Source: Phycisphaerales bacterium UBA1845 (GTDB lineage: Bacteria > Planctomycetota > Phycisphaerae > UBA1845). Taken from it: a stretch of 33,966 nucleotides of DNA. Of the stretch, positions 24,855-33,160 are shown piece by piece. The stretch covers positions 1 through 33,966 of the forward strand of contig DDIR01000101.1 of assembly GCA_002338715.1 (NCBI GenBank). The letters are read 5' to 3'. A program made the position numbers and the translations under genes. Below the pieces are notes generated by a model. That model saw only the letters and a program-made list of their open reading frames with translations. It made no database searches and was not told the origin of the DNA. The first letter of the stretch is position 1. The number at the start of each line of letters is the position of its first letter.

Positions 24855-26129
24855 TTAGTGATGGTGTTCGGCGGCGCCCTTGCCCAGTTCAGCTTTGAGC
24901 ACAAAACTTCCTGCCGCCACGTACGATTCGCCTTCACGCAAGCCGGAAATGACTGGTACGAACCCGCCAACGGTCTCGCCAATGGTGACCGGCTTGGCGA
25001 TGAATGCGTTGTCCGAGTGATCGGCGGGCACGAATACGACGTGTTGACCATCGATTGTCTGGATCGCGGCTTCGGTTACGGTGACGATTTTGGATTCGCT
25101 CGGATGGGAGCGATCCGACGTTTCAATGCGCACGGAGACGAACATACCGGGTTTGAGCGAGCGATCTTCGCATTCGACCGCGATTCGGACGGAAACCGTT
25201 CTTGTGTGTGGATCGATCATCGGCGCGACGTACGACACGTGGCCTTCGTGTTCGTGAATATCCAGACTGCCCGCATTGATCCAGGCTTTTGCGCCCAGCG
25301 ACAACCCGGGCAAATGTTCACCGGTCACGTCGGCGAGCACCCAGAGGGTTTCGATGTTGGCGATCACCATCAGTTTTTCACGCTGCGGGCTGACCAACTC
25401 ACCAAGCGTCACTTCCCGTTCGACGATCTCACCATCGATCGGTGCCGCGATGGCGATGCGCGGATTCACTTCGCCCGATGCTCTTAATGATTCAACCGCA
25501 GCCCGTGTCATGCCATAAACGTACAACGTATTTTCTGCAGCGACGGCCGTCGCCTCTGCCGACAGTACTTGCGCCTGGGCGACCTTGAATTCGACTTCGC
25601 GCTTCTGCACTTCGTCGAGTGCGATGCCGCGGTTCTGCTCGTAAAGTCGCGTCGCTCGACTCATTCCGTTTTGCGCGAGATCAACCGTGGCCTTCGCTGC
25701 ATCGGCGAGGATGATTTTTTGCAGGTATTCACTTTGGGCCTGACCCAATTGCGGACTTTCAATCACGCAGAGCACGTCACCAGCGCCAACCTTGTCACCA
25801 AGACGGACGGCCAACTCGACGATACGTCCGGAAAGCGTCGATCCGACGTGGGCGACCGCTTCGGCGTTGAAAGCAACACGGGCCGGCGCGACAAACGTCG
25901 GACGAAGTGTCTGCATCTCGGCGCCCTTGATGGTGATTTCGTGTTGCTTGATGGCCTCGGGCGTCAGTCGAATGGGGTCGACATGATCGTGATCATCACC
26001 ATGTGCCTTTGGAGCGGTATCTGCACCGTTTGAACCTTCATCGTGATTGGATTCTCGACAACCGGTGGAAGCCAGCGCGAACGCGCAGAGGGCGGTGCAC
26101 AGGGCGAGCGTGTACTTGAATACATTCAT
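24855..26129 (-). CDS. czcB: CzcB-type periplasmic adaptor (membrane fusion lipoprotein)
   Basis: 424 residues with a lipoprotein signal ending ASTGC (Cys24), so tethered to a membrane and facing the periplasm. A His/Asp-rich stretch (HGDDHDHVDP) near the mature start and a final AEHHH suggest metal binding, as in the CzcB/CnrB group. The core has the adaptor layout: lipoyl half (LSGRIVELAVRLGDKVGAGD), alpha-helical hairpin (YLQKIILADAAKATV through AENTLYVYGM), returning lipoyl half (IAAPIDGEIVEREVTLGELV), then beta-barrel and membrane-proximal domains (DPHTRTVSVRIAVE, LKPGMFVSVRIE). It joins the pump to the outer-membrane channel. It lies four bases after czcC and 29 before czcA. Confidence 0.94.
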   Translation of the reverse strand: MNVFKYTLALCTALCAFALASTGCRESNHDEGSNGADTAPKAHGDDHDHVDPIRLTPEAIKQHEITIKGAEMQTLRPTFVAPARVAFNAEAVAHVGSTLSGRIVELAVRLGDKVGAGDVLCVIESPQLGQAQSEYLQKIILADAAKATVDLAQNGMSRATRLYEQNRGIALDEVQKREVEFKVAQAQVLSAEATAVAAENTLYVYGMTRAAVESLRASGEVNPRIAIAAPIDGEIVEREVTLGELVSPQREKLMVIANIETLWVLADVTGEHLPGLSLGAKAWINAGSLDIHEHEGHVSYVAPMIDPHTRTVSVRIAVECEDRSLKPGMFVSVRIETSDRSHPSESKIVTVTEAAIQTIDGQHVVFVPADHSDNAFIAKPVTIGETVGGFVPVISGLREGESYVAAGSFVLKAELGKGAAEHHH

Positions 26130-26133
26130 ACGA

Positions 26134-27504
26134 CTATTCCTTGATTGGTTTCATGGAAGAGACTGACGCCGAATCGGGTGCGGATGCGGCTGTGGTTTCC
26201 AACAACTCCGCAATGGGACGGGCCGTCGCACGTTCCAATTCGACCGACGCAATTGCTGCACTCTGCAGTGCTGCAACGTTGGCACGACGCGTTTCGAGCA
26301 GTGATCGCTGGGCGTCGATGACGTTGAGAATCGTGGCTTGTCCGGACTGGTACGTCGCCTCGGAGATTTCAAGCGTTCGATGGGCTTGCGGCAGAACGTC
26401 CGACTCAAACAGTGTCGCCAAGCCCGATGCCGTCGTCAGACGATCCACCGCGCCGTGGGTTTCCTGAACAATCGAACGTTCAATTGCATCGAGCGCCGCA
26501 CGATTTTGCAGATAACCCATTCGAGCTTTGGCGATCTGCGCCTGGTTCTGGTCGAAGATCGGAAGCGTAACACTCAACGAAGGTCCGAGGATGGCTTCGA
26601 TCTGTTGGCTTTTCGTAAGCTGTCTCTGCCCGCGCGATTCGATCGATGGAATGGTCAAAGCGCCATTGGCGATGGAACTCCGCGCTGTGTCGGCGAGCAC
26701 TTTGCGCCCCGGCTGAGCGCGGTTGGCATTTCGTTCAAAAGCAATGCCAACGTCGACGTCCTTCCAAACCTTCGCCAACTCGAGTTCGACGCGGGCAGCT
26801 GCGGCTTCGGTGGCTTCGCGGGCAGCTCGAACATCCAGCCGGGCATCCATCGCGACCGCAACAAGTTGATCGGCATCAAGTAACCGCAAGGCCGATGAAG
26901 TCAGTTCATCCACGAGCGGTAATTCGTCGGCAGGCGTGATCAACCCGAGCATCGTGGCCAGCGTTCGCCTTGCATTGGAGGCATTTAAGCGGGCTGTTCG
27001 AAATTCAACTTGGGCCTTGAGCGACTGACCCTTGGCAAGATTGACGTCGAGCGAACCCACGGTCCCCGCTTCGAGGCGTGCTTCGGAAATTCGCAAGAGC
27101 TGCTCGGTCAGCTCGACGTTGTCGCGGGTGATGGTGAGCACCGCGTCTGCGGCTACCGCGTTGTGGTAGGCCACTTTTGTGTCGATCGCGAGTGACACCA
27201 GCTCACGTGCGGCGGACAAGACTGTCCGATCGAGTTCATGCTGTGCTGCTTGCGTGCGTGCTGGAATCATCCAAATATTGGCGATGTTCTGCGCAAGACC
27301 GGCTTCGATGTTCGTCAAACCGCCACCTTCGGGCAGTCGAAACGAGAGGCTTAACGTTGGATTGGACCACAGGCCGGCTTGTACAACGTCAGCCCGAGCC
27401 ATCCCGATGTTCAGCAAGACGGCCCGCGCTCGCGGATGATTGAGCAGAGCGAGCTTGACGGCTTCATCGGTGGTCAATCCGTCTTCAAGCAATTCATCGA
27501 CCAC
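26134..27504 (-). CDS. czcC: CzcC/TolC-family outer membrane channel, severed from its signal peptide
   Basis: 456 residues from GTG 27504, the only conventional start left in the frame. Residues from DGLTTDEAVKLALLNHP onward are a standard outer-membrane efflux protein: two repeats of helix and strand pieces (AGLWSNPTLSLSF; PIFDQNQAQIAKARMGYLQN; YQSGQATILNVIDAQRSLLE). In the family the protein is an exported lipoprotein. Here the open frame runs up to 27585 and is stopped by TAA at 27586-27588, beyond which the same frame holds a full lipoprotein signal. As sequenced, translation from GTG would give a channel without an export signal, likely non-functional. Otherwise intact, so the lesion is recent, bypassed, or a sequence error. 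First of the czcCBA trio. Confidence 0.85.
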   Translation of the reverse strand: MVDELLEDGLTTDEAVKLALLNHPRARAVLLNIGMARADVVQAGLWSNPTLSLSFRLPEGGGLTNIEAGLAQNIANIWMIPARTQAAQHELDRTVLSAARELVSLAIDTKVAYHNAVAADAVLTITRDNVELTEQLLRISEARLEAGTVGSLDVNLAKGQSLKAQVEFRTARLNASNARRTLATMLGLITPADELPLVDELTSSALRLLDADQLVAVAMDARLDVRAAREATEAAAARVELELAKVWKDVDVGIAFERNANRAQPGRKVLADTARSSIANGALTIPSIESRGQRQLTKSQQIEAILGPSLSVTLPIFDQNQAQIAKARMGYLQNRAALDAIERSIVQETHGAVDRLTTASGLATLFESDVLPQAHRTLEISEATYQSGQATILNVIDAQRSLLETRRANVAALQSAAIASVELERATARPIAELLETTAASAPDSASVSSMKPIKE

Positions 27505-27585
27505 GCTGGAAACGAGTTCGTCGTCTTCCGGGTTGACCAGCGGCGACTGGCCGACCGAACGTGCGACTTCAGCGCCGGCTTGAAT

Positions 27586-27672
27586 TTAGTCATGCCGCGC
27601 ATCGACCGTCGCACAACCGACCACTGCCGCCATTGTGATGCACAAGATAGATCGAAACAGTAGGTTCAACAT
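27586..27672 (-). pseudogene. severed lipoprotein signal peptide of czcC (ochre stop at codon 29)
   Basis: ATG 27672 has GAGGT six bases upstream and encodes MLNLLFRSILCITMAAVVGC, a complete lipoprotein signal with lipobox VVGC (Cys20). ATVDARHD follows, then TAA. The next codons in the same frame, IQAGAEVARSVGQ, continue into the channel gene. CzcC-like proteins often have D-Y at this place, so TAT or TAC to TAA is the simplest origin. Confidence 0.75.
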
Positions 27673-27791
27673 AAGGTGACCTCGGCGAGCAATGTTTGCT
27701 CGAATGCCATGCGCGCGGCAAATGGCGGCGCGCACATCCTCAGGGCGAATCTGTAGAGAAAGTCAATGAAGGTGAAGCGAATCGGCGTGGT

Positions 27792-28202
27792 TTAGATCAA
27801 GAGCGGCAGGTCGCTGGCATGCGCAGGCAGGCACAACCGGTGCGGGCTTGGTGCGGTGTGGATGAGGGTAGAAGGCAACGTCGAATCGATCGCGCAGGTT
27901 TCGGAACCGATCGCGACCAGCACGGGAATTTGCTCGTGCGGCGAATCGACTCTCGCATTATTTGTGGCAGCCACCTGCTGACAGGGATCAGCGCTGCAGT
28001 CGTCTTCGTGCGAGCAGGAACCGTCAGGCTCGTTTGCAGGGTGATCTGATTCAAGCGAACGATCTGAAGTTTGATTTTCGTGTTGGCAGGTGTCATTGGC
28101 TGCGGGATCACACGGATGGGAGATCACACCGGCTAGGCAGAGTGCGGGCGAGATTTGAAGCGCCCAGCAAGCGAGAATCAGATTGAGCAGTTTTCTGCGC
28201 AT
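27792..28202 (-). CDS. small exported Cys/His/Asp-rich protein heading the efflux operon
   Basis: 136 residues from ATG 28202. The frame runs further to 28265, but the signal peptide (RRKLLNLILACWALQIS...CLAG) begins at this Met, and a promoter-like pair just upstream supports it. The mature part is rich in Cys, His and acidic residues (CDPAANDTCQHENQ, CSHEDDCSADPCQQ), suggesting periplasmic metal binding. It ends with LCLPAHASDLPLLI. It lies about 120 bases before the czcC signal sequence on the same strand. Its position recalls czcI-like genes that precede metal-efflux operons, but I cannot show homology. It may sense or buffer the pump's metal. Confidence 0.65.
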   Translation of the reverse strand: MRRKLLNLILACWALQISPALCLAGVISHPCDPAANDTCQHENQTSDRSLESDHPANEPDGSCSHEDDCSADPCQQVAATNNARVDSPHEQIPVLVAIGSETCAIDSTLPSTLIHTAPSPHRLCLPAHASDLPLLI

Positions 28203-28208
28203 GTTGGA

Positions 28209-28237
28209 TTGATATCGGTCAACGTTGCAGATGTCAA
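28209..28237 (-). promoter_or_regulatory. candidate promoter of the metal-efflux operon
   Basis: On the minus strand TTGACA (28232-28237) and TATCAA (28209-28214) are 17 bases apart: a perfect -35 and a four-of-six -10. The 8-bp palindrome CAACGTTG (28220-28227) lies mid-spacer and could be part of an operator. The predicted start falls at or within a few bases of ATG 28202, implying a leaderless or very short-leader transcript. Confidence 0.5.
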
Positions 28238-28330
28238 TGAAGTCCAGGCAACATTCCTGTTTCAACCTCGAATTATCGGCTCCAAGGCCACAACATCGCC
28301 GTTTGCTCTGATTGAAACGGATGATGCTTG

Positions 28331-29503
28331 CTACTCTTCAATGATCTCGGCTTCGATGACCTCGTCATCGGAATCATCATGCCAGGCGTGTGCATTTGGG
28401 GGCAATGGCGCCCCGGGGTCGACGGTCAATGCGAACTCATCCGGGCATGGGGGCACGCCGTGAAGGCGCGTCCGTAGCTTGAGTTTCCAAACCGTACGTT
28501 TCTTTTTCTTGGAATCGGCTGGCGTTGAAGCAGGCATGCCATACGGGATCGGAAACTCCAGGTCGGCCGCAACGGTTTCGCCCGGCGTCGGCTGATAGCC
28601 TTCCAACACGACGCGTTCGTCGCTGTACAGTTTGGTCTTGATGTCGGCAGGGGCGTTTCCAACCCATTTGCGTTCGACGCCTTCGCAGATCAATTCGACG
28701 CGCATCGACTTGACCGGATTGCTTCTCTTAACTTGTTGCTCAACGCGAACGTACAGTGTCTGGCCAGTCAACGGTCGAGGGCTGTTGATCAACAGGTACG
28801 CATCATCCATCCATCGATACAGCCAGAACGCATACCCGCCGACGCCAATCCAAAGCATGCCAATCAGTACCCAACCGCCTACAATCGCGAGCGGAATGGC
28901 GTTGCCTTCAAAACCATCGACGATGAAGAAATGGGCGCAGGTAAGGATTCCCGCAACGATCCAACCCACGCCGTACAATCCGAAATTTCGAACGGCGCGA
29001 GACAGCGTGCTGGGCGCGTGAATCCGATACCAGCCATCCGGAAGGGCTTCGGGTTCGGGCGGACCGAGCGACTGTCGGTGGGCGAAGATGACCAAAGGGG
29101 GCGTCAGAAAACACAAGAAGAGTCCCGCGAGCGCAATGCCATAGGGCGCAAACAGATACTTTTTGATCAAGAACGCTTTGGACGGATCATCGTGGTTGTA
29201 CCAGACGTCCACTTGCTGTCCTTGGGGATACTGATCACGAATTTCTACCGCCCATGCCCGACTCCCGCTGTCATCGGTCGCAAAAACCTCATGCGACTCG
29301 TACGTGCGGCCGTCAACTTCATATTGAAATAGAATGTTGGGGCGGTACGAATCTTTCGTTGCGGATTTGAGGCTGGATTTCAGCACGACTCCGGTCGTCG
29401 AAGCGCTTTTGGTGATGCGTGTGTGCTGGTTGAAGGTTTCATATCCACCGTAGATGAAGACGCCCAGCCCCAAAGGAAAGCAAAGTGCAAGAAAATACTT
29501 CAT
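28331..29503 (-). CDS. DUF3592-domain integral membrane protein
   Basis: 390 residues. A first membrane helix (YFLALCFPLGLGVFIYGGYETF) precedes a small extracytoplasmic beta domain (about 30-115: TTGVVLKSSL, ILFQYEVDGRTYESHEV, QQVDVWYNHDDPSKAFL), which is the DUF3592 pattern. Further helices follow at about 122-145, 175-195 and 203-230. A C-terminal beta-rich region (about 240-370: LYVRVEQQVKRSN, VVLEGYQPTPGETVAADLEF) ends in an acidic tail. No catalytic motif is visible; DUF3592 proteins have no established function. It lies 48 bases after the kinase gene on the same strand, so it may belong to the sigma/kinase transcript. The acidic end (DDSDDEVIEAEIIEE) is distinctive. Confidence 0.85.
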   Translation of the reverse strand: MKYFLALCFPLGLGVFIYGGYETFNQHTRITKSASTTGVVLKSSLKSATKDSYRPNILFQYEVDGRTYESHEVFATDDSGSRAWAVEIRDQYPQGQQVDVWYNHDDPSKAFLIKKYLFAPYGIALAGLFLCFLTPPLVIFAHRQSLGPPEPEALPDGWYRIHAPSTLSRAVRNFGLYGVGWIVAGILTCAHFFIVDGFEGNAIPLAIVGGWVLIGMLWIGVGGYAFWLYRWMDDAYLLINSPRPLTGQTLYVRVEQQVKRSNPVKSMRVELICEGVERKWVGNAPADIKTKLYSDERVVLEGYQPTPGETVAADLEFPIPYGMPASTPADSKKKKRTVWKLKLRTRLHGVPPCPDEFALTVDPGAPLPPNAHAWHDDSDDEVIEAEIIEE

Positions 29504-29551
29504 CGCAAGCTCCGTCCGCTTTGACCGGCTGTCGCGCCTGAGGCGGGGATA

Positions 29552-32302
29552 CTATGAATCATTGGCAATTGTATCGGATTCGGAAAACCCGATGTGGCGG
29601 TTCTTCCACGACTCGGCTTGTTCGAGTTTTCCCCATTTGCTGTAGAATTCGGCAATGCGCTTGGACAAACGCGTCCGTATTTCGTCTGCTCGAGGATTCT
29701 CGTCTTTGACAGATTCATAATCAGCCAGGATGAGCGTTTCAGCTTCGGCTAACGACTTGTCGGCCTCATCGGTGAGACCGAGTTTCTGTTGGGTTTCCCC
29801 GAGCAGGATCAGCGTGTCCGGGTACACCGGATGGGTTGGGCCCAACGTTTTATGATAGATCTCAGCCGCTTGCGTGTACAACGGCGCGGCTTCTTCGTAC
29901 CGCTGCATCTCGAAAAGTATGGAGCCCAATTCGCTTTTGGCGCGGGCGGTGTATGGATGCTCGCCCATGGCCTGTTCAAAAATTCCCACGCCTTCGCGGG
30001 CGAACTGTTCAGCTTCCTCCAATTTGTCTTGCCGGCGAAGAACGTCAGCCAGTTTGGCACAAGCAATCCCCACATGGAAGCTGTCATCGCCATGGGCTTC
30101 GCGCATGAGCGGCAAGGCCTCGCGGAAAATGGATTCGGCTTGTTTGTGTTCTCCGCGCTCGGCGAGCAATCCGCCCAGGTTGATCATCGCCGTCAACGTC
30201 GACGGATGTTCTGGTCCATGATTCAAACTGAGATTGGCGAGGGCCTCGCGAAACATGGCCTCGGCTTCATCAAGCTTGTTGCGACGTTTGAGGGTCACCG
30301 CCAAAGTGCTGAGCGTTCCACCCACATAGGCGCTGTCTGAACCATGCATGCGCCGTTGGATATCCAACGCTTCTCGCTGCAATGCTTCCGCTTCATCATA
30401 AACAGCGTCGCGCGAAAGGACCGCCCCCAATTCCATCAACGAGTCAGCCAATCCACCAGCATCGGGGCCGCGTTTGCGATGACACTCGATCGATTCACGA
30501 AGGGTGGGTTTCGCGAGATCGTACTTCGCGGAGCGCTTGTAAATGCGTCCCAACGAACACAACTGCCGCCCGAGATGTTCGTAGTTGGGTGGATCGCCTT
30601 TTCGCAATTGTTCAATGGATTTCGTCAAAAGTTCTTCGCCGAGTTCGTCCTGACCGGCGAGATATAAATTTTGCCCATATAGCGACACGCATTCCATCGT
30701 GCGTTCGTCATCGGGACCAAACAACTCATTGCGCAGTTCGTAAGCGGCTTTTAGGTGGTGGGTGGCTTCTCGATAAGCTCCGACGCGGTCGTAGGTCTTT
30801 CCAATGGCGAGATAGATCGCGGCTTTGATCGCGGGCGTGTCGGTGGCAAATTCGTCAATGTGGGCAGCCGCTTCATCGAGTGCTTCGCGCACGGTCATCT
30901 CGCGTCCACCATAGCGGGCTGGGTCGGCTGCATAGAGGATCTGGTTCAGGAAATCGTTGACGGCTTCGGTTTCACGCTTTGCCAACTCTGACTCTTCAAG
31001 GCGAGACTGGGCGAGTGATTGGGCGCTTCGTGCACGGACCATCCCGATCGACGTCGTGATCACACCTGCGACCAGAACAACGAGCACTGCAGCCACCCCG
31101 ATGACGGCTGGCTTGTTGCGACGCGCGAATTTCTGAAATTGATAAAACGTGCTCGGTGGTCGGGCGGTGATGGGTTGATCGGTTAGGTGTCGTCGCAGGT
31201 CGGCCGCCAGTTCGCCGGCTGATTGATAGCGTCGCGCCGGATCCTTCTCAAGCGCTTTGGAGACAATCGTTTCAACGTCACCGCGAAACACCGTGTTGAA
31301 TGAACTGAGTCGCGACGGTTCGGTGTTCTGGATGACTTGAACCGCATCCGGTATCGACCGAGAATGAAGATCGTGTGGAAGTTTGCCCGCCAGCATCTCG
31401 TACAGGATAACGCCCAGCGCATAGACATCGGATCGGCGGTCCAGCGTTTGCGACGTCGTGGTCACCTGCTCAGGGCTCATGTAGGGAAGCGTTCCGACAA
31501 GTTGCCCAACGTTGGTGTGCATCGTCGTCATCTGCACATCGGAATTGGTCAGCCGAGCGATGCCGAAGTCGAGAATTTTTGGTTGGCCCGAAGCGTCCAC
31601 CAGAATGTTGCTTGGTTTCAAGTCGCGATGAATGACGCCTTGGGTGTGGGCGTGTTCAACCGCATCGCACACGCTGGCCAACAACGTCAGACGCGCCGTG
31701 GTCGAAAGATTCTTGTCGCGTGCATATGCCACGAGCGATTGTCCGCGAATCAATTCCATCGCGATGAAGGGTTGGCGCGAACGCAGTTCACTTTTGGATT
31801 CGACTTCAGCAATGCCGGCTTCATAGATGTGCGCGATACCGGGATGTTGCAACCGTCCCAATGCCTGCGCTTCATGCTCGAAACGCTGCATGATGCGCTG
31901 CGTCGCGAGGCCGGGGCGAATCACTTTCACGGCGACGATACGCTGCGGATTGTCCTGCCGGGCTTCGTAAACCATGCCCATTCCACCGTGCCCGAGTACG
32001 CTCAGGATGTCGTACCGCCCGACGCGCGTCGGGATGTCACTGAAGGAGGGCATCTCCAATCGGTCGCTGTCGGTGACATTCGATCCGACGGCCATCTCCA
32101 GCGCGCTGCGCATCGCGGCCAACTGATCGTCGGAAAAAGCGTCGGCCACCGTGTCGTCATGCGTGAGCAGTGACATGACTTCGGCGCGTATTGCAGCGTC
32201 GCCCGCACACGCATGATCGATGTATGCGTTGCGCTCGGCTTCGGGGAGTTCCGTCGCGGCCAGGAAGATCTCTTTGATACGTTCGTGTTGCGATGAATTC
32301 AC
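29552..32302 (-). CDS. Ser/Thr protein kinase with C-terminal TPR repeats
   Basis: 916 residues. An N-terminal helical segment (about 1-90) precedes a Hanks-type kinase (about 96-380): glycine loop LGHGGMGMVYEA, K126 (VAVKVI), catalytic loop HRDLKPSNI (225-233), DFG at 245-247, GTLPYMSPEQ, RRSDVYALGVILYEML. A membrane helix follows (about 399-420, VIGVAAVLVVLVAGVITTS), then some 450 residues of TPRs with heads such as LGRIYKRSAKYDLAKPTLRE and LGSILFEMQRYEEAAPLYTQ. The TPR half would face outside and bind ligands or partners while the kinase works inside. All catalytic residues are present. Its ATG overlaps the ECF sigma stop by four bases (ATGA), so it is coupled to the sigma factor, a very common planctomycete pair. 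Confidence 0.94.
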   Translation of the reverse strand: MNSSQHERIKEIFLAATELPEAERNAYIDHACAGDAAIRAEVMSLLTHDDTVADAFSDDQLAAMRSALEMAVGSNVTDSDRLEMPSFSDIPTRVGRYDILSVLGHGGMGMVYEARQDNPQRIVAVKVIRPGLATQRIMQRFEHEAQALGRLQHPGIAHIYEAGIAEVESKSELRSRQPFIAMELIRGQSLVAYARDKNLSTTARLTLLASVCDAVEHAHTQGVIHRDLKPSNILVDASGQPKILDFGIARLTNSDVQMTTMHTNVGQLVGTLPYMSPEQVTTTSQTLDRRSDVYALGVILYEMLAGKLPHDLHSRSIPDAVQVIQNTEPSRLSSFNTVFRGDVETIVSKALEKDPARRYQSAGELAADLRRHLTDQPITARPPSTFYQFQKFARRNKPAVIGVAAVLVVLVAGVITTSIGMVRARSAQSLAQSRLEESELAKRETEAVNDFLNQILYAADPARYGGREMTVREALDEAAAHIDEFATDTPAIKAAIYLAIGKTYDRVGAYREATHHLKAAYELRNELFGPDDERTMECVSLYGQNLYLAGQDELGEELLTKSIEQLRKGDPPNYEHLGRQLCSLGRIYKRSAKYDLAKPTLRESIECHRKRGPDAGGLADSLMELGAVLSRDAVYDEAEALQREALDIQRRMHGSDSAYVGGTLSTLAVTLKRRNKLDEAEAMFREALANLSLNHGPEHPSTLTAMINLGGLLAERGEHKQAESIFREALPLMREAHGDDSFHVGIACAKLADVLRRQDKLEEAEQFAREGVGIFEQAMGEHPYTARAKSELGSILFEMQRYEEAAPLYTQAAEIYHKTLGPTHPVYPDTLILLGETQQKLGLTDEADKSLAEAETLILADYESVKDENPRADEIRTRLSKRIAEFYSKWGKLEQAESWKNRHIGFSESDTIANDS

Positions 32303-32877
32303 TGGGGGGCCTCGTCGCTGAGTTCACGGCGAAGCCAAGCCCGCGCCATCCGCCATTCACGTTCCACGGTCGAGACCGATAGCTCCATGACTTCGCCGAC
32401 CTCTTCGACCGTCAGCCCACCCAAGAATCGCAATTCAACGATGCGCCCTTGACGTTCGTCCAACTTTGAAAGGCGATCGATCGCCTCTTCGAATGCCACG
32501 AGTTCAAACGCGCTATCTGCAACGGGCGTTGACAATCCCGACAGCGTGATCCGATCGTGTTCACCGCCGCGTTTTTGCGCGCGACGACGACGGGCATGGT
32601 CCGTCAATATCTGCCGCATCGCCTTCGCGGCCACGGCAAAAAAATGGGCGCGACTCTGCCACTCGACTTCGCTTGGTCCGACGAGTTTCAAGAACGCTTC
32701 GTGCACCAATGCGGTTGGCTGCAAGGTGTGGGCCGGTCCCTGGTCCCGAAAGAAGCCACCCGCCAGCGCCCGCATCTCGCCATAGATCAAAGGCAGAAGC
32801 GCATGAACCGCCGAATCGTCACCGCTGCGGGCGCGGGCCAGCATCTGGGTGAACTCGGATTGGGTTGGTTCGGTCAT
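32299..32877 (-). CDS. ECF sigma factor of the planctomycete Sigma70_ECF type
   Basis: 192 residues. Region 2 (about 10-100) includes LLPLIYGEMRALAGGFF, HTLQPTALVHEAFLKLVG and the -10 contact segment RAHFFAVAAKAMRQILTDHARRR. This HTLQPTALVHEA form is diagnostic of the family expanded in planctomycetes. Region 4 (about 130-185) carries the helix-turn-helix GLTVEEVGEVMELSVSTVER. It directs transcription of an unknown regulon and is translationally coupled to the TPR kinase, its likely regulator. No anti-sigma zinc finger is seen in that kinase, unlike the pair at 11-13 kb. No Shine-Dalgarno precedes ATG 32877. Confidence 0.94.
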   Translation of the reverse strand: MTEPTQSEFTQMLARARSGDDSAVHALLPLIYGEMRALAGGFFRDQGPAHTLQPTALVHEAFLKLVGPSEVEWQSRAHFFAVAAKAMRQILTDHARRRRAQKRGGEHDRITLSGLSTPVADSAFELVAFEEAIDRLSKLDERQGRIVELRFLGGLTVEEVGEVMELSVSTVEREWRMARAWLRRELSDEAPQ

Positions 32878-33160
32878 CGAAGGTGCGTCCCAAGATCAGC
32901 CGGTCAAATTCGGAAGTGTCGGATCGATCGGCCAATTTCAATTGGATGGCGGCTTAACTGAACTTTAGCGACCGGTCCGCCCGCAGGCAATGATCATATC
33001 ACCATATGGCAGCAAGACTTACGAATATTTCCGGAATTTCGTGAAGGGTTTGCGGCTTCGATTGCGTGATTTGAGTGAACGGTCGCGTGCCCGAGTCGGC
33101 AAATGCGAGCCAGTTGCAAGAAACGGGCGGATGGGCCCTGACACAGTTCGGAGATCAACC
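32878..33160. other. divergent intergenic region, no gene seen
   Basis: Between the ECF sigma gene (-) and the terminal lipoprotein gene (+). It should hold promoters for both. No clear -35/-10 pair or RNA gene was recognised. An AT-rich patch around 32990-33040 is the most likely promoter area. Confidence 0.4.

Noticed and set aside
19374..27588. Stop-codon reassignment as explanation of the two internal stops
   Set aside because: TAG ends the hydrolase, alcohol dehydrogenase, the 11.7-kb kinase, czcC and the FHA-rhomboid gene; TAA ends the first ECF sigma gene and the Cys-rich gene; TGA ends czcA and the second ECF sigma gene. All three act as normal stops.
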